A stretch of DNA of 64,000 bases from Sphingomonas pokkalii (GTDB lineage Bacteria; Pseudomonadota; Alphaproteobacteria; Sphingomonadales; Sphingomonadaceae), in the NCBI RefSeq assembly GCF_003096275.1, contig NZ_QENQ01000001.1, forward strand, positions 3,804,009 through 3,868,008, read 5' to 3'. Both the position numbers and the translations under genes were made by a program. Shown in pieces: positions 43,209 to 54,532 of the stretch; position 1 is the stretch's first letter; every line of letters begins with the position of its first letter. The notes under the pieces were generated by a model. It was given only the letters and a program-made list of their open reading frames with translations, ran no database searches and was not told where the DNA came from.

Positions 43209-43469
43209 TTGGAACTGCTGCTGCTCCTCACTGCGCTTTTCGCGAGCTTGACCGGCGTGTCGGGCGAGCGTGGGCTGCGCCCGATTCAGGGCGTGGCGGT
43301 GGTGCGCGTGGCGGAAGCGGCGCAGGCGGCGGTGGCGCCGTCGCGCCAGTTCGTCGCGAATGCGGCCGCCTTGCCGGCGCCTGCGCGAATCGCCGAAATC
43401 CCGGTGTTCCACCGCGCGGCGGCCCCGCTGCCTCCGCTTCGCCTCGCCTTCGAGCAGCGGCGCGAATAG
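43209..43469 (+). CDS. Small membrane-anchored hypothetical protein upstream of secA
   Basis: An 86-residue peptide if started at TTG 43209, which has AGGG 6 bases upstream. It opens with a hydrophobic helix MELLLLLTALFASLTGVSG, probably a signal anchor, followed by a soluble, Ala/Arg-rich segment (VAVVRVAEAAQAAVAPSRQF, EIPVFHRAAAPLPPLRLAF). I do not recognise a family. The frame is open far upstream to 42933, but that part lacks an SD and looks non-coding. It is 125 bases before secA and co-directional. Confidence 0.5.
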   Translation: MELLLLLTALFASLTGVSGERGLRPIQGVAVVRVAEAAQAAVAPSRQFVANAAALPAPARIAEIPVFHRAAAPLPPLRLAFEQRRE

Positions 43470-43594
43470 CTTTCCGGCCCGCGTGCCGGGCCGTCCTTCC
43501 TCCCGTCGCCGCGCGCCTTGCGCGGCACGCCCGTGATGGCCCCGCCGCTTTCGGCTGCCGTCGCGTACCCAATCCCAACAGGTCAGGAATTCGC

Positions 43595-46339
<2,745 letters not shown>

Positions 46340-46379
46340 CGCCTGTTCCCCCTTCCGCGTGCGGGAGGGGATAAGAAAA

Positions 46380-46414
46380 GGGCGGCGCCGGGGTCTCCGG
46401 TGCCGCCCTTTTTT
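46380..46414. terminator. Bidirectional terminator between secA and the lipoprotein gene
   Basis: A 12-bp stem (46380-46391 with 46397-46408, one G-U pair) and a 5-base loop, flanked by AAAA on the left and TTTTTT on the right. It can therefore stop transcription from secA and from the convergent gene. Confidence 0.93.
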
Positions 46415-46430
46415 GTATCTGCTTCCGCGA

Positions 46431-47018
46431 TCAGCGGGTCTGCGGCATCTGGATCTTCGGCCCCAGCCGTTCCTTCACCGCGCGCGCGTCGAACGCACGG
46501 ATATTGTCTATCGGCTTGGGGCCCTTGCCCATCACGATATCGGCAAAGGCTTCATAGCGATCCACGGTGCGGATATCGAAGCCCGGGCCGAAGAAGGGAT
46601 CGCCCCAGAACGGATCCCAGCCGCGCCAGCCCCAACCGGGATTGTGGAAGCGCCAATAGGGGCCCCAGGCGCCGCCCCATCCCCCGAATCCGCCGGGCGT
46701 GGTATAGGTCTGAGTCTTCTTCTCGGTGTCGCGATCGGCGAGGACGAAATAGTCAAAGCCGTTCTGCAGCGTCAGCTCGGCGGCGCGGTAGAGCAGATAG
46801 CGCTCGACGGTCTCGCGCGAGGTCAGGCTGTTACCCGAGAAGCTCACCCGGAAGCGATTCTCCTCGATCTGCTCGTCCGAATAGCCGTTGCGGATCGACC
46901 CGCTCGCCGAGGCGGGCTGATACGGCGTGGCGGTCATGCAGGAAGCGAGCGAGAGGCTGCCCGCGACCATCAGGCCGAGTGCTGCCAGCCGCCGGCCCTT
47001 ATGTGATGAAAATGGCAT
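46431..47018 (-). CDS. CC0125/CC1285-type lipoprotein
   Basis: A 195-residue lipoprotein: signal sequence LAALGLMVAGSLSLASC with the lipobox LASC, lipidated Cys near residue 27. The conserved part EENRFRVSFSGNSLTSRETVERYLLYRAAELTLQNGFDYFVL, seen in pieces at about 52-95, matches the CC0125/CC1285 family of alphaproteobacterial lipoproteins. A Gly/Trp/Phe-rich low-complexity stretch follows (about 108-150). Cellular role unknown; it is envelope located. It faces secA across a shared terminator. Confidence 0.85.
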   Translation of the reverse strand: MPFSSHKGRRLAALGLMVAGSLSLASCMTATPYQPASASGSIRNGYSDEQIEENRFRVSFSGNSLTSRETVERYLLYRAAELTLQNGFDYFVLADRDTEKKTQTYTTPGGFGGWGGAWGPYWRFHNPGWGWRGWDPFWGDPFFGPGFDIRTVDRYEAFADIVMGKGPKPIDNIRAFDARAVKERLGPKIQMPQTR

Positions 47019-47147
47019 TGTTCCTCCGACACTTGAAAGCGAAACACTCGCCTAAGCCCCTCGAACGCGCGGGCCGGCGAAACTCTCCCGCGCGTGACGC
47101 GACGAGGCGTGGCACAGGTACGATTGACCGTTGCTGAACGGCACCTG

Positions 47148-47663
47148 TCAATCCAGCCTTTCGGGTACTTCGCGGGCATCCCGGTTGAGCGCCTCCGGCG
47201 ATGCCATCGCTTCCCAGGGGAACACGAACCAGTCCTTCTGCACCGCCCGGTCGATCACATGCGCATGATAGTCCACCCGTTGCGAGGAGCGGATATTGTC
47301 GAGCAGCACGGCGAAACGGACATGCGCGGCCAGCGCGCCTTCCGCCGCCAGTGCTGCCCGCAACTCGCCGATCGTCTTGCCGCTGTCGTTGATGTCCTCG
47401 ACGAACAACAGGCGTTCGCCGTCGCGGGTGCGCCGAGCCAGCACCGCCACCAGTTCTTCGCCGAAGGGCGCGATTCGCGTCGAATGATCGACGGAGACCA
47501 AGGGCAGGCCGATTCGGTGGGAAAGATACACGGCCGGCGTCAGCCCGCCGCGGCCGACCCCGACCAGCAGGCTGGGGGACCATGCGGAAACTGCGTCGGC
47601 GATGGCGTGGACGCCGGCGACAAGCTGGTCGTGGGTGAAGCGGGTGAAGACGATCTCGCCCAT
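47148..47663 (-). CDS. Purine-type phosphoribosyltransferase
   Basis: A 171-residue type I PRTase. LLVGVGRGGLTPAVYLSHRIGLP (about 32-54, in parts) and the PRPP loop LLFVEDINDSGKTIGEL (about 85-101) define the fold. The hood sequence does not fix the base; the family includes xanthine-guanine and hypoxanthine enzymes. The ATG at 47663 overlaps the last base of the upstream deaminase stop (TGATG); a GTG at 47666 is an alternative. Coupling to an adenine-deaminase-like gene suggests it salvages the product hypoxanthine. Confidence 0.85.
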   Translation of the reverse strand: MGEIVFTRFTHDQLVAGVHAIADAVSAWSPSLLVGVGRGGLTPAVYLSHRIGLPLVSVDHSTRIAPFGEELVAVLARRTRDGERLLFVEDINDSGKTIGELRAALAAEGALAAHVRFAVLLDNIRSSQRVDYHAHVIDRAVQKDWFVFPWEAMASPEALNRDAREVPERLD

Positions 47664-48679
47664 CACGCGGCCTCCGCCAACCAGGCGTCAATCGCCGCGC
47701 AATGCGTGGCCACGGCATCGTCCGGCAGGAACGACCCCAGGAAACTGTTGCGGGCGAGCATGGCGAGCTGGCCCTTGTCGAGCCCGCGGCCACGGGCCAC
47801 CGCGCGGTAGTTTTCGCCGATATAGCCGCCGAAATAGGCGGGATCGTCGGAATTCACCGTGGCGCGCAGGCCCAGCGCCAGCATCCGATCGATCGGATGG
47901 GCATCGATCGCGGGAACGTTGCACAGTTTCACATTGGAGAGCGGGCAGACCGTCAGCGTCATGCCCGTGCGGGCCAGCCGGGTTACCAGCACCGGATCGT
48001 CGAGGCTGCGATTGCCATGGTCCAGCCGGTCGATGCCTAGCAGATCCAGCGCCTCGTGGACATAGGCCGCCGGGCCTTCCTCCCCGGCATGGGCGACGCG
48101 CTTCAAGCCTTTTTCGACCGCTGCCGAGAAGACGCGGGCGAATTTCGACGGCGGATGGCCCAGCTCGGACGAATCGAGCCCGATGCCGGCGATCCGATCC
48201 AGCCAGGGTTCGGCTTCGGCCAGCGTCTTGAAGGCATCCGCTTCGTCCAGGTGGCGCAGGAAGCAGAGGATCAACTGCGAGGTGACGCCCAGCCGCGTCT
48301 CGGCCTCCGCCATGCCCGCCAGCAGGCCCTCGGCCACGGTGCCGAACGCAATGCCGCGATGGGTGTGCGTCTGGGGATCGAAGAAAATCTCGGCATGGCG
48401 TACGCCGTCGGCGGCGGCGCGTTCGAAATAGGCGAGGGCGAGATCGCGGAAATCCGCTTCCGTGCGCAGCACCGCCGCGCCCGCATAATAGATGTCCAGA
48501 AAGTCCTGCAGGTTCGAAAACGCATAGGCGGCCCGAACCGCCTCCACCGTGTCGAACGGAATCGCCACGCCGTTGCGCCGGGCGAATTCGAACATCTGTT
48601 CCGGTTCCAGGCTGCCTTCGATATGCAGATGGAGTTCGGCCTTGGGCAGGCCGGCGATGAAAGCGTCGAGATCGTCCAT
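47663..48679 (-). CDS. Adenine deaminase (adenosine deaminase family)
   Basis: A 338-residue amidohydrolase with zinc site His17 and His19 (KAELHLHIEGS), HAGE at 197-200, CPLSN at 245-249 and NSDDP at 276-280. The segment FFDPQTHTHRG (99-109) matches the adenine-deaminase subgroup rather than adenosine deaminase. It would convert adenine to hypoxanthine; adenosine cannot be excluded. The start MDDLDAF at 48679 gives the usual N terminus; the frame is open upstream. The phosphoribosyltransferase gene overlaps its stop, forming a two-gene salvage operon. Confidence 0.88.
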   Translation of the reverse strand: MDDLDAFIAGLPKAELHLHIEGSLEPEQMFEFARRNGVAIPFDTVEAVRAAYAFSNLQDFLDIYYAGAAVLRTEADFRDLALAYFERAAADGVRHAEIFFDPQTHTHRGIAFGTVAEGLLAGMAEAETRLGVTSQLILCFLRHLDEADAFKTLAEAEPWLDRIAGIGLDSSELGHPPSKFARVFSAAVEKGLKRVAHAGEEGPAAYVHEALDLLGIDRLDHGNRSLDDPVLVTRLARTGMTLTVCPLSNVKLCNVPAIDAHPIDRMLALGLRATVNSDDPAYFGGYIGENYRAVARGRGLDKGQLAMLARNSFLGSFLPDDAVATHCAAIDAWLAEAA

Positions 48680-48724
48680 CCCCGAAGCATCGCAGCCGCG
48701 TCGACGAGTCGCAAGCGCAAGCCC

Positions 48725-48865
48725 ATGGGCCCGCCCTATTGGGCGCATCTCGATGAGAGCCCGGTCGATTATCGCGAGGCGCGGTACGGTCTTGACGAAT
48801 GCGCCAGCGACGATGCCGTGTTTGCCCGATCGCTGCGCGGCTGCGCCGGGTGGCTGGCGCGGTGA
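48725..48865 (+). CDS. Possible small protein (46 aa)
   Basis: An ATG-started frame of 46 codons in the 334-base gap between the deaminase and the large kinase. The peptide begins MGPPYWAHLDESPVDYRE and ends GCAGWLAR, is soluble and has third-position GC near 76 percent, similar to its neighbours. No SD is visible, so this is a weak call. The rest of 48680-49013 shows no gene and probably holds the kinase promoter. Confidence 0.25.
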   Translation: MGPPYWAHLDESPVDYREARYGLDECASDDAVFARSLRGCAGWLAR

Positions 48866-49013
48866 CTGGCTTCGCCGAACTGTGGTTCCGTTCAAAACAC
48901 AGCAGTTTCGCACAAGCCGGAGGCGGCCGTTGCGCTTACAATGGGCCATCGCGGGCATCCCGGCTGCTGATGGGGGCGTCCGCTAACCGTTCGGCAGGGA
49001 CGTCTTCGGAAGA

Positions 49014-52000
49014 ATGTCTGAGTTCACCCGCCGCCTATATGGCAGATTGCAGGAAACGGCCCTGCTCACCGACGCGATCACGCGGGTCCGGCAGAGTCGA
49101 CAGTCGGAACTCGTGCTGATTTCCGGTGCGCCGGGCATCGGCAAGTCTACCCTGGTGCGCCGCGCCCTGGCGTTGCCGGGAGCGGCGGCCTTTCACATCG
49201 CGTCCGGCAAATGCGAGCTGGCGCCTGCTGCGACCACCAGCGCGATCGTTCAGGCTGTCCGCGCGGTGCTGGACGCACTGCTCGTCGCGGATCATCCGAC
49301 GTTCAACAGCGTGGCCGAGCGCATCCGTGACGCGCTGGGCGGGCAGGGCGGGGTGGTTGCCGGCCTGATGCCCGAAGCGGAGGCGATCCTGGGCACCCGC
49401 GGCGGCCCCGCGATACTGCCGGCGGCGGCGCTGAAGGAACAGCTCCAGCAAAGCCTGGCCGCGTTGATCCGGGCGATCGCCGCCGGAGATCGCCCGCTCG
49501 TGCTGTTCCTCGACGACCTGCAATGGGCGGACGCCCTGACGCTGGGCGTCCTGACGCATTTGTACTCGGTACCCGCGGCCAATATCCTGATCGTCGCGAC
49601 GTTCCGGAACATGGCGGACCAGCCCGCCATGCCCCTCCCGCAAAGGGCGGACGTGCTGCCGGTGACCAGGATCGCACTGGCGCCGATCAGCGCGGCGGCC
49701 ACCGCCGAACTGCTGAACGAGGCGCTGCCGATCGCGCCTGCGGACCTGACCGCGCTGGCGACGGCGGTGCACATCCGATCGGAGGGCAATCCCCTTTATA
49801 TCGAGCATCTGCTGCGTTCGATGGGCGACGCGGCGGATGTCGGCGCCGGGCCCGTGCAGGGCGGCGAGGATGATGGGCTCGCCAAGCTGGAGGGCGATGT
49901 CCTCGCCTTCATGCGTCACCGCCTGAAGCGCCTTCGTCCCGAGGAGAAGCGCCTGCTGCGCATCCTGGATCTGCTGGGGGGCAGTGCCACGACGGCGTTG
50001 CTGTCGGCGGCGCTGCAACGCCCGACGGCAGCGGTGACGCAGACCGCCACGACGCTCATGTCCTTCGGCCTGCTGAAGCCGGCCGCCCAGGGCGTCGCCT
50101 TCGCGCACGATCAGGTCCTGGAAGCGGCACGGCTGCTCAACCGGTCGAGCCGGCGGCCGCAGCAACATGCGCGCCTGGCGCGACTGATGCTCCGCCGCTT
50201 CCAGCGGGGCGAGGAGACGCTTGCTGCCGTTGCGGCGCAGGCGTTGGGCGCGATCGCCGGTGAGGGCGCACATCTGTTGCGCCCGCGCGACCAGCTGCGC
50301 TTTGCTCGTCTGCTCCTCCATGCCGGCCGCGAGAGCCTGCGCACCGGCCTCGTGGACGAAAGCGCCGCCCATATCGAGGGGGCGGCGCAGCTCCTGCGCG
50401 ATCACGGGCGCGAACGCAGGCCCAAGCTTGCGGCGGCGATCGAACTGCTGCGGGCGGAGAGCCTGCTGGCGCGAGGCCTGATGCAGGCGGCGGAGGCCAC
50501 GGTCGCGGATCTGGTCACACAGGATCTCTCGCCGTTGCAACTGGGGCAGGCCTATCGGTTGCTCGCGACGCTGCGGACGATGCAATCCGATTATGAAGGT
50601 GCGATCGATGCGGCGCTCGAAGGGGTGGCGCTGTTGCGCCAGCCGCTCGTCCGCAGCCCCTCCGAAGCGGATTGCAGCCGCGCCTATGAAACCGTCCGGG
50701 CGTTGGTGCAGGAAGACCCGGCACACCAGCTGCGCGCATTGCCGCTGTCGAAGGACCCGGTCCTGAAGGTGACGACGTCGCTGCTCTCGGCGCTGATCGT
50801 GGCGACGTTCTCGGGCAGCGATCTGCTGTTCACCCATGTCGCAAAGATCGTCGAACTGACGGTCTCGTCCGGGATCACCCCGCACTCCGCTTATGGCCTG
50901 GCGTGGTATGGCGTGATGATCGCAAGCCGATATGGCCGCCACGAAGATGGCCTCGCCTACGCCCAGGCTGCCTTGGAAATCGTCGACAGACACGGCTTCG
51001 AGGAGCAGCGTACCGCCACGCTTCTGGCGCTCGATCAATTGGCGCCCTGGGTCCGCCCGTTCGATCAGGCACTGGAATATGCCCGGCAGGCCATCGGTAC
51101 GGGCCGCGCCACCGGGGATGCGGCCATGTCGTGCTACGCGAGAAACCATGTGGTTTCCGATCTGCTGCAGATGGGCCGGCCGCTCGTCGAGGCGCAGGGA
51201 GAGGCCAGCCAGGGAATCGCCCTGACCCGGCGCTTCGGGTTTCGCGACATCGAGATCCTGCTGCTCGCGCAACTGCGACTGATCGAGGCATTACGGTGCG
51301 GTACCGCGGTGGATATCGTGGTTCCCGCCGATGAGGCGATCTCGGCATCGACCTCGTTCTGGATCGCACTCTACCGCGGGATCGAAGCCTATCTGTTTGG
51401 AGACTCTGCCTCGGCGCGCGCGCTGCTGACGGAAGCGGAAACCGTGGCCTGGGCGCTTCCTGCGCATATCGACCTGGCCTATCTGGCCCTCTTCAAGGCG
51501 CTCGCCCATGCGGACACTGCCCATGCGGTTGAGGCCTTGGCACTGATCGAACCCGATCGCGCGCGGCTGGCGCGCTGGGCAGCGCTGAATCCGGAAACCT
51601 TCGGGCACAAGCTGCAATTGGTTGAGGCCGAGATGGCGCGGCTTCGGGGGGAAGGGCTTCAGGCGCTGCGCCTGTATCACGGCGCAGCGGCGGCGGCGGG
51701 GCGCTTCGTTCACGAACGTGCGCTCATTCAGGAGCGCGCCGCCCGCCATTGCCTGGCCGAGCGCTTGCCGAGCCTGGCGGAAAGCCATCGCCGATCCGCC
51801 GCCGCCGACTATCGCGCCTGGGGAGCGGAGGCAAAGGCCCGGATGCTCGCCACCGATGGGCGGGACTCCCCCGCAGTGCCGACTCCCCGAACGATGTTTC
51901 CATCGCCGGAAGAGGTGCTGGCATCGATCGGCGTCGTCGCGAAGGCGGGAACCATCGAACGGTTGTTGCCCCTCGTGCTCTCTTCCCTGATGACCCATGC

Positions 52001-53153
52001 CGGTGCGTCGGGCGGCATTCTGCTGCTCCTCCATGACAACGAACCGATTGTGGAGGCAATCGGCGTCCGTCGCGACGATGGGCTGGTGGTGGAACGGGCG
52101 CATGCGATCGCGACCGAGGATTTCCTGGCCGAGGCCTTGCTGTTCCGCCTGTTGCGCCTCGAAACGCCGACGCTTCTGGAGGGGCCGGGCGACCGGACTG
52201 CGACCGCCGGCACCGCCTTGGGATGCCCGTTGATCGTCGATGGCCGCAGTCTTGGGAGCATCCATCTCCGCTTCGCCGGCGCAACGATTGATCCGCGCGA
52301 TATCGATCTGGGGTTGATCGGCAGGTTCGCCGATCAGGCCGCTGCCTGGATCGCCGTGGCCCAGCGCAACGCCTGGCTTTCCACCGAAGCCGAACGCCAG
52401 ACCCGGTCCGGCGAGGCGCTGCGCCTGGCGCGGATCGAATTGGCGCGGACCTCGCAGCTTGCGATGATGGGCGGGCTGGCTGCGTCTATCGCGCACGAAG
52501 TCAACCAGCCGCTGGCCACGATCATCGCCAGCGCGGATGCCAGTATGCGGTGGTTGGGCCGCGATGTGCCGGACATTCCGGAAGCGGTGGCAGGGTTGCA
52601 GGGTATCCGCGCCGGCGCACGGCGCGCGGCGGATATCATCGCTTCGCTGCGGTCGCTCGCCCGGCGGGATAATGCGACGCTTGCGCCGATCGCGCTCGAT
52701 CCGCTGATCGAAGACGTCGTCCGCATGACGCAGGCCGAAGTCGATGCCCTGCATGTCGCGCTCCGCTGCCAGCTTCGTGCGGCGGAAGCGCAGGTGCTGG
52801 GAGACCGCGTGCAACTGCAGCAGGTGATGCTCAACCTCATCACCAATGCGCTCGATGCCCTGTCGGATGTGCGGGAAGCGGATCGGCGGATCGCGATCGA
52901 AACCGAACTGGCGGGCGATGCACTGCACGTCCGGGTCGCAGATTCCGGCCATGGCATTCCTGCGGCGGTGCGGGAGCAGATTTTCATGCCGCTCTACACC
53001 ACCAAGGGAAAGGGGATGGGCATGGGCCTCGCCATTTGCCGTTCGATCATCGACGTGCACGGCGGCGTCCTGTCCGTCGACACAGCCGACGGCGGTGGCA
53101 CGGTCTTTCGCTTCAGTCTTCCCGTACATTCGCTTCAAGCCGGGCCGCCGTGA
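49014..53153 (+). CDS. Giant ATPase-GAF-histidine kinase
   Basis: A 1379-residue cytoplasmic signalling protein. Residues about 1-330 are an AAA/STAND-like ATPase with Walker A GAPGIGKST (38-46) and Walker B LVLFLDDLQWAD. A helical repeat region of roughly 550 residues (TPR-like) follows, a GAF domain at about 970-1110, and a histidine kinase with phospho-acceptor His1161 in SIAHEVNQPL and an HATPase domain (LQQVMLNLITNALDAL, DSGHGIPAAV, GMGMGLAICRSII). It resembles the trifunctional Ser/Thr kinase-ATPase-GAF-HK proteins but lacks the N-terminal protein kinase domain. No response regulator is adjacent. Confidence 0.9.
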   Translation: MSEFTRRLYGRLQETALLTDAITRVRQSRQSELVLISGAPGIGKSTLVRRALALPGAAAFHIASGKCELAPAATTSAIVQAVRAVLDALLVADHPTFNSVAERIRDALGGQGGVVAGLMPEAEAILGTRGGPAILPAAALKEQLQQSLAALIRAIAAGDRPLVLFLDDLQWADALTLGVLTHLYSVPAANILIVATFRNMADQPAMPLPQRADVLPVTRIALAPISAAATAELLNEALPIAPADLTALATAVHIRSEGNPLYIEHLLRSMGDAADVGAGPVQGGEDDGLAKLEGDVLAFMRHRLKRLRPEEKRLLRILDLLGGSATTALLSAALQRPTAAVTQTATTLMSFGLLKPAAQGVAFAHDQVLEAARLLNRSSRRPQQHARLARLMLRRFQRGEETLAAVAAQALGAIAGEGAHLLRPRDQLRFARLLLHAGRESLRTGLVDESAAHIEGAAQLLRDHGRERRPKLAAAIELLRAESLLARGLMQAAEATVADLVTQDLSPLQLGQAYRLLATLRTMQSDYEGAIDAALEGVALLRQPLVRSPSEADCSRAYETVRALVQEDPAHQLRALPLSKDPVLKVTTSLLSALIVATFSGSDLLFTHVAKIVELTVSSGITPHSAYGLAWYGVMIASRYGRHEDGLAYAQAALEIVDRHGFEEQRTATLLALDQLAPWVRPFDQALEYARQAIGTGRATGDAAMSCYARNHVVSDLLQMGRPLVEAQGEASQGIALTRRFGFRDIEILLLAQLRLIEALRCGTAVDIVVPADEAISASTSFWIALYRGIEAYLFGDSASARALLTEAETVAWALPAHIDLAYLALFKALAHADTAHAVEALALIEPDRARLARWAALNPETFGHKLQLVEAEMARLRGEGLQALRLYHGAAAAAGRFVHERALIQERAARHCLAERLPSLAESHRRSAAADYRAWGAEAKARMLATDGRDSPAVPTPRTMFPSPEEVLASIGVVAKAGTIERLLPLVLSSLMTHAGASGGILLLLHDNEPIVEAIGVRRDDGLVVERAHAIATEDFLAEALLFRLLRLETPTLLEGPGDRTATAGTALGCPLIVDGRSLGSIHLRFAGATIDPRDIDLGLIGRFADQAAAWIAVAQRNAWLSTEAERQTRSGEALRLARIELARTSQLAMMGGLAASIAHEVNQPLATIIASADASMRWLGRDVPDIPEAVAGLQGIRAGARRAADIIASLRSLARRDNATLAPIALDPLIEDVVRMTQAEVDALHVALRCQLRAAEAQVLGDRVQLQQVMLNLITNALDALSDVREADRRIAIETELAGDALHVRVADSGHGIPAAVREQIFMPLYTTKGKGMGMGLAICRSIIDVHGGVLSVDTADGGGTVFRFSLPVHSLQAGPP

Positions 53154-53161
53154 TCGGACTT

Positions 53162-53176
53162 CCGGGCGCTGCCCGG
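53162..53176 (+). terminator. Short hairpin after the giant kinase gene
   Basis: CCGGGC/GCCCGG (53162-53167 with 53171-53176) with a 3-base loop, 8 bases after the stop. No T-run follows, so termination is uncertain. Confidence 0.35.
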
Positions 53177-53410
53177 CATGACGGTGGCCTTGGTGCCATC
53201 CACCCATCGCATTGGTCGCGCGAACGACGAAAAATCCCTCGGCAGCCCTCCGCCGCCAAATGCGCAAATGGTCTCTAACTACGTTGATACGATTCGGGTG
53301 CCGCCGCGTTTGGCTAGTCGAAGTCGCTGAAGCTCGACACCTCTTCCAAATGCCCAAGTTTCTCCGTTAGCGCATTTACAAAAGCCGATTATCGAGACAC
53401 GTTCATATTT

Positions 53411-53427
53411 GTCGGATAAATTCCGAC
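53411..53427. promoter_or_regulatory. Inverted repeat before the cysteine-rich peptide gene
   Basis: GTCGGA (53411-53416) and TCCGAC (53422-53427) around TAAAT, ending 19 bases before the ATG at 53447. The position suggests an operator or an mRNA hairpin near the SD. Confidence 0.35.
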
Positions 53428-53446
53428 GCGATGAATGGAGAGCGAT

Positions 53447-53674
53447 ATGCTGAAGAAGGTTGCTACCATTTTTGTAGCGATGGTTATGCCGACTGCAGGC
53501 GTTATGGCAGCGGACATCTCCGCTTGCATCAGATCCTGTGAGATGGTCCGGAGCCGCAACCGGCAATCCTGCATGAATTTCTTCGCGGACCAGAACAGGT
53601 ATACGGCCTGTCTCTCCGATGCTGACCGAGTCTACGAAGCGTGTACCGGGCGATGCTATTCGTCGGGCGGATGA
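53447..53674 (+). CDS. Small secreted cysteine-rich protein
   Basis: A 75-residue precursor. The signal peptide KKVATIFVAMVMPTAGVMAA should leave a mature peptide of about 50 residues starting DISACIRSC. Six cysteines are arranged CX3C, C, C, CX3C (ACIRSC ... QSC ... TAC ... ACTGRC), which allows three disulfides in a twin-CX3C pattern. I know no matching family. GGAGAG precedes the ATG at 53447 by 4 bases; the upstream ATG at 53435 would leave no SD. Base composition is lower in GC than the neighbours, and the gene sits beside the prophage boundary. Confidence 0.7.
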   Translation: MLKKVATIFVAMVMPTAGVMAADISACIRSCEMVRSRNRQSCMNFFADQNRYTACLSDADRVYEACTGRCYSSGG

Positions 53675-53681
53675 TATCGAA

Positions 53682-53713
53682 GAGGCGTGGCATGAGATGC
53701 CATGCTACGCCTC
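53682..53713 (+). terminator. Long hairpin after the cysteine-rich peptide gene
   Basis: A 13-bp stem GAGGCGTGGCATG (53682-53694) with 53701-53713 (one G-U pair), loop of 6 bases, 7 bases after the stop. No strong T-run, but the stem is stable. Confidence 0.65.
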
Positions 53714-54040
53714 GCTTCTCGGTCGCTTGCTTTGAAGATGGTACCGCGCAACCGATGATCGGTGCTGGAAGCGTCGGCTGCCGCTAATCGTGGCGGGATT
53801 TCAGCCGGCGGGAAGCTCTGGCTTTCCTGCCTTCCGCGCCGCGCCCCTTCGGCAGCATATACTCGCAGGGGGGCAGAATGTGAGAGCTTTAAACTGTGAG
53901 GACCGGTCGTAACCGGCCCCGACAACAGCAGATGGCTCCCCGAGTAGGATTCTGTCTTCACCTTGTAACCCCTTGATAATACATTTATTGATGGGATGGG
54001 AATTCCAATGGAGCCCCCATTTGGGCCCCCCGGCCTTTGA
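53714..54040. other. Gap at the left prophage boundary
   Basis: About 330 bases without a supported gene. It includes a small hairpin CCGGT/ACCGG (53903-53907 with 53912-53916) and an AT-rich stretch at 53960-54010. The host-prophage junction should lie here or just left of it. I see neither a tRNA 3' end nor an obvious att core, and the right att site is outside the window. Confidence 0.35.
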
Positions 54041-54280
54041 TCAGTGATGACTGGCGGTGCGGGTTCGGGCATCCTTCCAGGCCTCAACTTCGCTCTCCCA
54101 CCAGCCGGTGCAGTTGGGGCTGAGTTGGACCTTGGCGGGGAACTCGCCCCGGCGGTGCAGACGGTTGATTGTCGATTCGCTGAGCTTCAGTTCGCCGACC
54201 AAGTCGCGCATCCGCAGGAAGCGGCCCTTGCTCCTGGGGGGCTGGCTGTTGCGTGCTATGATGGGGGTCATTTCGGACAT
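54041..54280 (-). CDS. AlpA-family phage regulatory protein (excisionase-like)
   Basis: A 79-residue DNA-binding protein. The MerR/AlpA helix-turn-helix is visible in FLRMRDLVGELKLSESTINRLHRRGEFP (about residues 22-49, in parts), and WWESEVEAWKDAR follows near the C terminus. AlpA proteins activate integrase or act as excisionases. The start MSEMTPI at 54280 is preferred to the longer frame because of a GAAAGCAG SD-like stretch. It is the leftmost prophage gene and last in a minus-strand run. Confidence 0.88.
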   Translation of the reverse strand: MSEMTPIIARNSQPPRSKGRFLRMRDLVGELKLSESTINRLHRRGEFPAKVQLSPNCTGWWESEVEAWKDARTRTASHH

Positions 54281-54380
54281 CGATCTGCTTTCGAGTGTTT
54301 TGGCCGGCGAGCGGCGCATTAGGCTGATGTTGGGAAGAGAGTGGGTTGCTCGCCCACCAAAGGCTGGGCCACTCCGCGCG

Positions 54381-54530
54381 CTATCGGCGGCGTTCGCGCA
54401 CGATGTTGCCGATCGCGATCATGAGCAGGGCGAGCATCACGCCGATCGTGAGAACGCCCAAGCCAGCCGTTCGTACTTGGGTGCGGAGGCGCGGTCCGAC
54501 GAGCGGCACCATGAGCTTCGGGGAACGCAT
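54381..54530 (-). CDS. Small single-pass membrane protein (49 aa)
   Basis: A 49-codon gene starting 2 bases after the GapR-homologue stop. A basic N terminus (MRSPKLMVPLVGPRLRTQVRT) is followed by one transmembrane helix GLGVLTIGVMLALLMIAIGNI and a basic tail RERRR. GGGATC lies 5 bases before the ATG. The tight spacing and good hydrophobic profile support a real gene; function unknown. Confidence 0.6.
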   Translation of the reverse strand: MRSPKLMVPLVGPRLRTQVRTAGLGVLTIGVMLALLMIAIGNIVRERRR

Positions 54531-54532
54531 CG

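Noticed and set aside
43148..43594. Upstream extension of secA
   Set aside because: SecA proteins start MFG...; an SD lies before 43595 and the extension is low-complexity and crosses another small gene.
53656..54087. 143-codon minus-strand ORF across the prophage boundary
   Set aside because: Crosses the terminator hairpin, has no SD and a random-looking sequence.
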